A stretch of 38,486 nt of DNA from Stieleria sedimenti (GTDB taxonomy: Bacteria; Planctomycetota; Planctomycetia; Pirellulales; Pirellulaceae), in assembly GCF_025060895.1 (NCBI RefSeq), contig NZ_JANZKV010000194.1:1-38486 (forward strand), read 5' to 3'. Shown here in pieces: positions 34,339-38,486 of the stretch. A program made the translations under genes and the position numbers. Within the stretch, counting starts at the first letter, position 1. Every line of letters begins with the position of its first letter. The notes under the pieces were generated by a model. The model had not been told where the DNA came from. It ran no database searches and saw nothing but the letters and a program-made list of their open reading frames with translations.

Positions 34339-35241
34339 CTAACGCTTCAGAATCTCAGCCAGCTCGATCAGGTGCCGAAGGCTGTCGCAGTGTGCCGCGT
34401 AACGCAGCTTCGGACGCAGTTGATCGTCCAATGCACGCCCCCCGACGATCAGGCTCACCCGATCGCCCAGCGAGTCGGCAAGCTTGTTCTGCTCAGCCAC
34501 AAAACGGGCCGGATCGTCTACCGACGTCACGCTCAACCAAACCATCTTGGGCTGGTAATCCTGGACCGCCTGCATCAACGAAACCAGCGGCAAATCGTTG
34601 CCTAGATTCACCGCGTTCCAGCCGTTTTCTCGCAACGCCAACTCCACCAACGCGGTGGGTAGCTGATAGGGGTCCGACTCCGGCGCCGCACCGATCGCAA
34701 TCGGAGCCTCTGAAGGGAGGGTCGCAAGGCCCTCCCGAAGGCTGTAGATCAGCCGTGTGCAGATCGTGCAACTCCGCCGTTCCTGATAGACCTCCAACTC
34801 GCCGCAGTCCCAGGCATCACCCAGCCCCCGCATCGCGTCGGTGATCAGGTCCTCGGCGGCCTCGGCGCGGGACCATCCCAACGCGATCCGCTGCTCCAGC
34901 AACCGCATACAGTGACGCTCGTCCCCGTCCGCCAGAGCCGCGCGAAACTCCTGCTGGGTCGGCTCGGTGCCGGCTCCTCGCACCGCGGTCCGCCGCACCT
35001 TCGGCTTCGACGCGATCTCAAGGTCGCTGCCATCGAGTCCCAGGGCCTGCGTGTCGACGATCGTTCGCTCGGTCGACTGGAGGAACTCCCGTAGGCCCGA
35101 CAGGGTGATCCGGCGGTGGCCGCCGACCGTCCGGATCGTCGGGATCACCCCCTGGTCGCACCAACGCTTGACCGACGACTCGCTGACATGCAGCGAACTC
35201 GCAATCTGTTTCGGAGAAAACTGCGGCAACGAGTCAGGCAC
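34339..35241 (-). CDS. MerR-type HTH regulator with degenerate B12-binding fold (CarH/LitR-like)
   Basis: 300 residues from a GTG start. N-terminal MerR/excisionase-type HTH (~8-55: SPKQIASSLHVSESSVKRWCDQGVIPTIRTVGGHRRI). A linker follows, then a helical bundle (~95-175) and a Rossmann-like cobalamin-binding-type domain (~178-298: ALRENGWNAVNLGNDLP, VWLSVTSVDDP, LIVGGRA). This is the layout of CarH/LitR, the adenosylcobalamin photoreceptor-repressors. The cobalamin-contacting residues are changed: the W-x9-EH cap motif reads W144-x9-E154-R155, the residue after the Trp (His132 in CarH) is Asp145, and the ExH lower-ligand motif is D190-P-Y192. B12 and light sensing are therefore doubtful. It diverges from a sigma factor gene, with repeated operator-like sites between them. 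Confidence 0.85.
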   Translation of the reverse strand: MPDSLPQFSPKQIASSLHVSESSVKRWCDQGVIPTIRTVGGHRRITLSGLREFLQSTERTIVDTQALGLDGSDLEIASKPKVRRTAVRGAGTEPTQQEFRAALADGDERHCMRLLEQRIALGWSRAEAAEDLITDAMRGLGDAWDCGELEVYQERRSCTICTRLIYSLREGLATLPSEAPIAIGAAPESDPYQLPTALVELALRENGWNAVNLGNDLPLVSLMQAVQDYQPKMVWLSVTSVDDPARFVAEQNKLADSLGDRVSLIVGGRALDDQLRPKLRYAAHCDSLRHLIELAEILKR

Positions 35242-35275
35242 AGGCGGTAACCCGGGAGGTGGAATCTGGGAAGCG

Positions 35276-35314
35276 TGAACGTTTTGGACGATAAGCGTCC
35301 GCGCTGAACGTTTT
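35276..35314 (+). promoter_or_regulatory. Operator-like repeats upstream of the MerR/B12-fold regulator
   Basis: TGAACGTTTTGGACG (35276-35290) and the half-copy TGAACGTTTT (35305-35314) lie 35 bp and 64 bp in front of the regulator's start codon. Between and overlapping them is an inverted repeat, GGACG-ATAAG-CGTCC (35286-35300). The same 15-mer, with one change, occurs in front of the divergent sigma gene. Autoregulation by the adjacent regulator is the simplest reading. Confidence 0.6.
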
Positions 35315-35427
35315 CCAATCGTAGCGAAAACCTCCGCTTCGCCAACCGTGGAATCGAGAAACTTTCGTAGTTTCGGCGGTTTTATGGCGGATTCTCAACT
35401 TGTTTCGTCATTTTTTGCATCCGGGCA

Positions 35428-35456
35428 TTGTTGTTGCACGAATCTTCCGATATACC
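35428..35456 (+). promoter_or_regulatory. Possible sigma70-type promoter of the sigma factor operon
   Basis: TTGTTG (35428-35433) and TATACC (35451-35456) are separated by exactly 17 bp. Both are partial matches to the -35 and -10 consensus. Transcription would begin near 35463, inside the operator-like repeat at 35461-35475, a geometry that fits repression. Confidence 0.35.
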
Positions 35457-35460
35457 GTAT

Positions 35461-35486
35461 TGAACGTTTTGAACGAAATTCCGTTC
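35461..35486 (+). promoter_or_regulatory. Operator-like direct repeat and palindrome upstream of the sigma factor gene
   Basis: TGAACGTTTTGAACG (35461-35475) is two TGAACG units 9 bp apart and matches the copy at 35276-35290 at 14 of 15 positions. It runs into a near-palindrome, GAACGAAATTCCGTTC (35471-35486; 14 of 16 symmetric positions). It ends 36 bp before the sigma start codon. Confidence 0.6.
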
Positions 35487-35511
35487 TCGACCCCGCCCCA
35501 AGGATCAAACC

Positions 35512-36585
35512 ATGGCCACCAAGCTTGCCCCCGCCCCTGCGACTGACACGAAGAATGCCGCACCCAAACCGGATGCGTCCAAACTCCGTGCACGGCCGCC
35601 GGCATGGTTGAACTTGAACGAATTGAACGATGCGAATCGAGACGCGGACGGAATGATCGCTCCGCTCACCGAACTGACGAACGAAGAGCTAAAGACCCGC
35701 ACCAAGCGTCGGCTGAGGGAGGAGATTGATTTCATTTCCAATCCCGACTTCGGCGATACCGACCTGGGCAAGCAGTTGTTCGCAGAGCCATTGAACCTCG
35801 CCCCTCGCAAGGCCGAGCTGGGCATTGCGGCGATCCGCCGCAGCGGGATTGACATGCCGATCCATCTGGGCCGCCTTTGTGAGGCACCTCTGCTGACGCC
35901 CGAGCAGGAGCAAATGCTGTTTCAGCGAATGAATTACCTGTTGCAGCAGGCCGCCGTGCATCGCAGCGTGCTGAACCCGGCGCGTCCGTCGCGGGTCAGG
36001 CTGGAGACAATCGACCGGCTGATCGCGTTGGCTTCGTGGCACCGCGACCGAATCGTCGAAGCAAACTTGCGGCTCGTCTTTTCAATCGTGAAAAAGTTCG
36101 TGAACCCGAACAACAGTTTCGATGACTTGCTCAGCGACGGAATTGTCGCGCTAATCCGCGCGGTGGAGAAGTTTGACTTCGATCGCGGGTTCCGATTCAG
36201 CACCTATGCGACGCAGGTCATCCGCCGCAATTCCTATCGCACTGTCGTCCTCAAGCAGCAGGAACGGCAAAAGACCGTGGGCGGGCTGCAGGACATGGAT
36301 CTGGATTTGACCGACGAAGGTCGCGAGTCGGCAATCAGCGAAAAACGCTGGCACGAACTGAGAAGTCGCTTGAGCGTGATGCTGAACGATTTGGATCGCC
36401 GCGAGAAATTTATCATCCGCGCCCGTTTTTCGCTCGGGGCGCATCGCAAAGTTCATACACTGCAGTCGCTCGCCAACCGCCTTGGTGTTTCCAAGGAACG
36501 CGTCCGCCAGCTCGAACGTCGGGCGATGGATAAGCTGCGTGCGATGGCGGGCGACGTCAACCTTGCGGAACTGGAGACTCAGTGA
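35512..36585 (+). CDS. Sigma70-family RNA polymerase sigma factor (RpoD-like, non-housekeeping)
   Basis: 357 residues. AAGGA (35500-35504) lies 7 nt before ATG 35512. A Lys/Pro/Ala-rich head is followed by a region-1.2-like segment (LLTPEQEQMLFQRMNYLLQQAA, ~127-148). Region 2 (~181-245) carries LRLVFSIVKKFVN, FDDLLSDGIVALIRAVEKFDFDRGFRFSTYATQVIRR, with the aromatic -10 recognition residues. There is little or no region 3. Region 4 (~291-345) has the HTH LANRLGVSKERVRQLERRAMDKLR. It is too large for an ECF sigma and lacks the full RpoD architecture, so it is an alternative sigma of group 2/3 type. It leads an operon with the SRPBCC/SDR and membrane protein genes and probably directs transcription under control of the divergent regulator; that control is inference. 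Confidence 0.92.
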   Translation: MATKLAPAPATDTKNAAPKPDASKLRARPPAWLNLNELNDANRDADGMIAPLTELTNEELKTRTKRRLREEIDFISNPDFGDTDLGKQLFAEPLNLAPRKAELGIAAIRRSGIDMPIHLGRLCEAPLLTPEQEQMLFQRMNYLLQQAAVHRSVLNPARPSRVRLETIDRLIALASWHRDRIVEANLRLVFSIVKKFVNPNNSFDDLLSDGIVALIRAVEKFDFDRGFRFSTYATQVIRRNSYRTVVLKQQERQKTVGGLQDMDLDLTDEGRESAISEKRWHELRSRLSVMLNDLDRREKFIIRARFSLGAHRKVHTLQSLANRLGVSKERVRQLERRAMDKLRAMAGDVNLAELETQ

Positions 36586-37970
36586 AAACCTATCTGGCTT
36601 CAACGACTCTGCCAGTCGACGCGGAGCAGGCCTTCGCCTACCACGAGCGACCCGGCGCCCTCGATCGTTTGATTCCACCCTGGAAAAATGTATCGGTTGA
36701 ATCGTCCGATGGCAGTCTGAAGCCGAATAGTGTGGTGGTATTGCGGCTGAAGGCCGGCCCCCTGTCGATGCGTTGGGTCGCACAGCACACCGAATACGAT
36801 CCCCCGCACTGCTTCGTCGACGTCCAACGCTCGGGGCCGTTCGCTCATTGGGAGCATCGCCACTTGTTCGATGCAGCGTCCTCCGATGGCTGTGTGCTTC
36901 GCGATTCGATCACGTATCAATTGCCGCTGGGAGCATTTGGCGGAATGTTGGGGGCTTCATTGGCCCGCAAAGAGTTGGAGTCGATGTTCGCCTACCGCCA
37001 CCGGGTCACGCGCGACGACTTGGAATTGGCGGCAAAGTACCAAGCGTCGCCGATGAAGATCGCCGTCTCCGGCTCGTCCGGGCTGGTGGGGCGAAAACTC
37101 TGTGCGTTGCTGACCTTGCTCGGCCACGAGGTGATTCGGTTGGAGCGTTCGATCGATCGCATCGAAGACGGCCAAGCGGCGATCGCTCCCTGGGATTCGT
37201 CCGAGCAGGCGGCCAGGCTTTCCGGCGTCGATGCCGTCGTGCATTTGGCCGGAAAATCGATCGCGGACCAACGCTGGACCGACCCGGTCAAGCAGGCGAT
37301 TCGTGAAAGCCGAGTCGACTTGACGAGTCGTTTGGCCGAGGCTTTGGCCGGTCTGGCGGATCCGCCCAAGGTCTTTCTTTGCGCCTCAGCGATCGGAATT
37401 TATGGAGATCGGGGGGAAGAGGTGTTGTCCGAATCGAGCGCACCAGGCGAAACCTTTTTGGCAGACGTCGCCCTGGAATGGGAACAGGCCTGTCGACCGG
37501 CCGAGCAAGCAGGCATTCGCGTCGCCAACGCGCGGTTGGGCGTCGTTCTGGACCCCGGTGGCGGAGCGCTCGAAAAAATGTTGACGCCGGCTAAGCTCTT
37601 CGGTGGCGCCTTGGGCAGCGGACGTCAATGGTGGAGTTGGGTTTCGATCGACGACGTGATCGGTTCCATCTACCACGCGATCTGTGACGATCGCGTCTCA
37701 GGTCCGTTCAATGTCACCGCACCCAGTCCGCTGACCAATCGCGACTTTGCCAAAACGCTCGGGCGAGTGATTTCGCGTCCGGCGCTGGTTCCCGCCCCGG
37801 CGTTCGCGCTACGGCTTGCACTCGGCGAAATGGCCGATGCGTTGCTCCTGTCCAGCACGCGCGTGATCCCATCGGTGCTGCAACAGACCGGGTATGAATT
37901 CCGTTTCACCCAAGCCGACGAGGCGTTGCGTTATCATTTGGGGGTCAATCGATTGGAGTCGATCGAATGA
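36582..37970 (+). CDS. SRPBCC-SDR fusion protein of the TIGR01777 (SDR39U1-like) family
   Basis: 462 residues from a GTG that overlaps the sigma stop by 4 nt (GTGA). Residues ~1-150 form an SRPBCC/START-like ligand-binding domain (VDAEQAFAYHERPGALDRLIPPWKNV; FAHWEHRHLF; DSITYQLPLGAFGG). From ~157 comes the TIGR01777 epimerase-like SDR: MKIAVSGSSGLVGRKLC (GSSGLVG 164-170), VVHLAGKSIADQRWT, SRVDLTSRLAEAL, CASAIGIYGDRG, RLGVVLDPGGGALEKMLTPAKLF and WSWVSIDDVIGSIYHAI. The substrate of this family is unknown. The fused form often occurs in light- or B12-regulated (LitR/CarH) gene clusters of other bacteria, which supports the regulatory reading of this locus. Confidence 0.92.
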   Translation: MKTYLASTTLPVDAEQAFAYHERPGALDRLIPPWKNVSVESSDGSLKPNSVVVLRLKAGPLSMRWVAQHTEYDPPHCFVDVQRSGPFAHWEHRHLFDAASSDGCVLRDSITYQLPLGAFGGMLGASLARKELESMFAYRHRVTRDDLELAAKYQASPMKIAVSGSSGLVGRKLCALLTLLGHEVIRLERSIDRIEDGQAAIAPWDSSEQAARLSGVDAVVHLAGKSIADQRWTDPVKQAIRESRVDLTSRLAEALAGLADPPKVFLCASAIGIYGDRGEEVLSESSAPGETFLADVALEWEQACRPAEQAGIRVANARLGVVLDPGGGALEKMLTPAKLFGGALGSGRQWWSWVSIDDVIGSIYHAICDDRVSGPFNVTAPSPLTNRDFAKTLGRVISRPALVPAPAFALRLALGEMADALLLSSTRVIPSVLQQTGYEFRFTQADEALRYHLGVNRLESIE

Positions 37971-38410
37971 AGGCGAACTTGATCTTTCTGATCAATCTGA
38001 TCGCAACCTGGTACATGGTCGGATTGATCTGGATGGTACAGGTCGTGCATTACAAACTGTTCGACCGGGTTGGCGAAGCGGAGTTCGTGAAATATGAAAC
38101 GGATCATTCAAATCTGATCACTCCGATCGTCGGGCTACCCATGCTGATCGAGATCGCGACGGCAGGGATGTTACTCGCGTCTGTGCCCGCCGGCATTCCA
38201 CGCTGGGCATTGGTGGCGGCGTTCATCGCCGTTGTCGGAATCTGGCTGTCGACCGCGCTGATCCAGGTGCCCTGTCACAATCGATTGACCCAAAACGGTT
38301 TTTCCCAGCCGGACTATCAGCTGCTTGTCGGCAGCAACTGGATCCGAACGGTTCTGTGGACCGCCCGAGGTTTGCTGCTCGCGTACTTCGCCAACAAGCT
38401 GATGGCGTAG
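37967..38410 (+). CDS. Small integral membrane protein
   Basis: 147 residues, overlapping the preceding gene by 4 nt (ATGA), so it belongs to the sigma operon. Four helices: LIFLINLIATWYMVGLIWMVQVVHY, LPMLIEIATAGMLLA, WALVAAFIAVVGIWLSTALIQV and a C-terminal VLWTARGLLLAYFAN. Conserved-looking polar residues lie in the loops (QVVHYKLF, HSNLITPIVG, VPCHNRL). The layout resembles DUF1772-like small membrane proteins. Function is unknown; given its neighbours, a role in light, oxidative or envelope stress is a guess. Confidence 0.82.
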   Translation: MKANLIFLINLIATWYMVGLIWMVQVVHYKLFDRVGEAEFVKYETDHSNLITPIVGLPMLIEIATAGMLLASVPAGIPRWALVAAFIAVVGIWLSTALIQVPCHNRLTQNGFSQPDYQLLVGSNWIRTVLWTARGLLLAYFANKLMA

Positions 38411-38427
38411 CCGCTCGACGTTTAAAC

Positions 38428-38466
38428 CCTACCGCGCAACCCTGTAAGGCATTTTTTAGCGGTAGG
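38428..38466. terminator. Inverted repeat downstream of the sigma operon
   Basis: CCTACCGC (38428-38435) and GCGGTAGG (38459-38466) form a perfect 8-bp stem around a 23-nt loop that ends in a run of six T. The sequence just after it (GTAGGCCGCGAGC, 38462-38474) nearly repeats the core of a hairpin at 28369-28381. It could be a terminator or a copy of a dispersed intergenic element. Confidence 0.45.
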
Positions 38467-38486
38467 CCGCGAGCGGGCTGTCGATT

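Noticed and set aside
1-38486. CRISPR array, tRNA/rRNA gene, insertion sequence or prophage
   Set aside because: No regularly spaced repeats, cloverleaf-like or rRNA-like sequence, transposase, integrase or phage proteins were seen on either strand.

Overview
The window looks like a chromosomal segment of a planctomycete, most likely in the Rhodopirellula/Pirellulaceae neighbourhood. This is inferred from the style of the proteins: a giant TPR/alpha-2-macroglobulin protein, a CheB-CheR-PAS hybrid kinase, Asp-rich secreted proteins of unknown function, and RpoD-like sigma factors outside the housekeeping group. The moderately GC-rich composition and dense, often overlapping gene packing agree. 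I see no rRNA, tRNA, CRISPR array, transposase, integrase or phage gene.

Layout. (1) 22-8340 (-): a ~2,770-residue secreted alpha-2-macroglobulin-like protein with TPR arrays at both ends and no intact thioester motif. (2) 8581-13936 (+): a 35-residue small ORF with a strong Shine-Dalgarno sequence that overlaps the start of a CheB-CheR-multi-PAS-histidine kinase-receiver protein. (3) 13.9-30.7 kb: a loose set of envelope and general-stress genes. It holds a Gly-rich stress-protein-17M-like protein, a secreted protein with Ca-binding-type loops, a YihY/BrkB protein, a lipid kinase facing a Pcs-like CDP-alcohol phosphatidyltransferase, and a GH32-like propeller protein. It continues with an epimerase-VKOR-SPW operon, an AI-2E-type permease, a CaCA cation exchanger, a BaeRF protein, an N-terminally incomplete membrane protein, a zinc-ribbon/secreted-protein pair, a PNPOx-like stress protein and a single-domain response regulator. 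(4) 30.8-34.2 kb (-): an acidic secreted protein, DUF423, a receiver protein, and an esterase-fold protein whose nucleophile elbow is altered. (5) 34.3-38.4 kb: a MerR-HTH/B12-binding-fold regulator divergent from a sigma70-SRPBCC/SDR-membrane protein operon.

The last block is the most interesting. Its gene content resembles the light-responsive CarH/LitR modules of other bacteria, but the regulator lacks every histidine that holds cobalamin in CarH. The intergenic region carries a repeated 15-bp sequence, TGAACGTTTTGRACG, placed about 35 bp in front of each divergent gene, plus a third half-copy. This looks like an autoregulated switch for a sigma factor, with a sensor domain that has probably changed ligand or lost it.

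Functions are assigned from recognisable motifs and remembered family patterns; no searches were run. Start codons were moved inward from the longest reading frame where Shine-Dalgarno sites, stop/start overlaps or protein character supported it.
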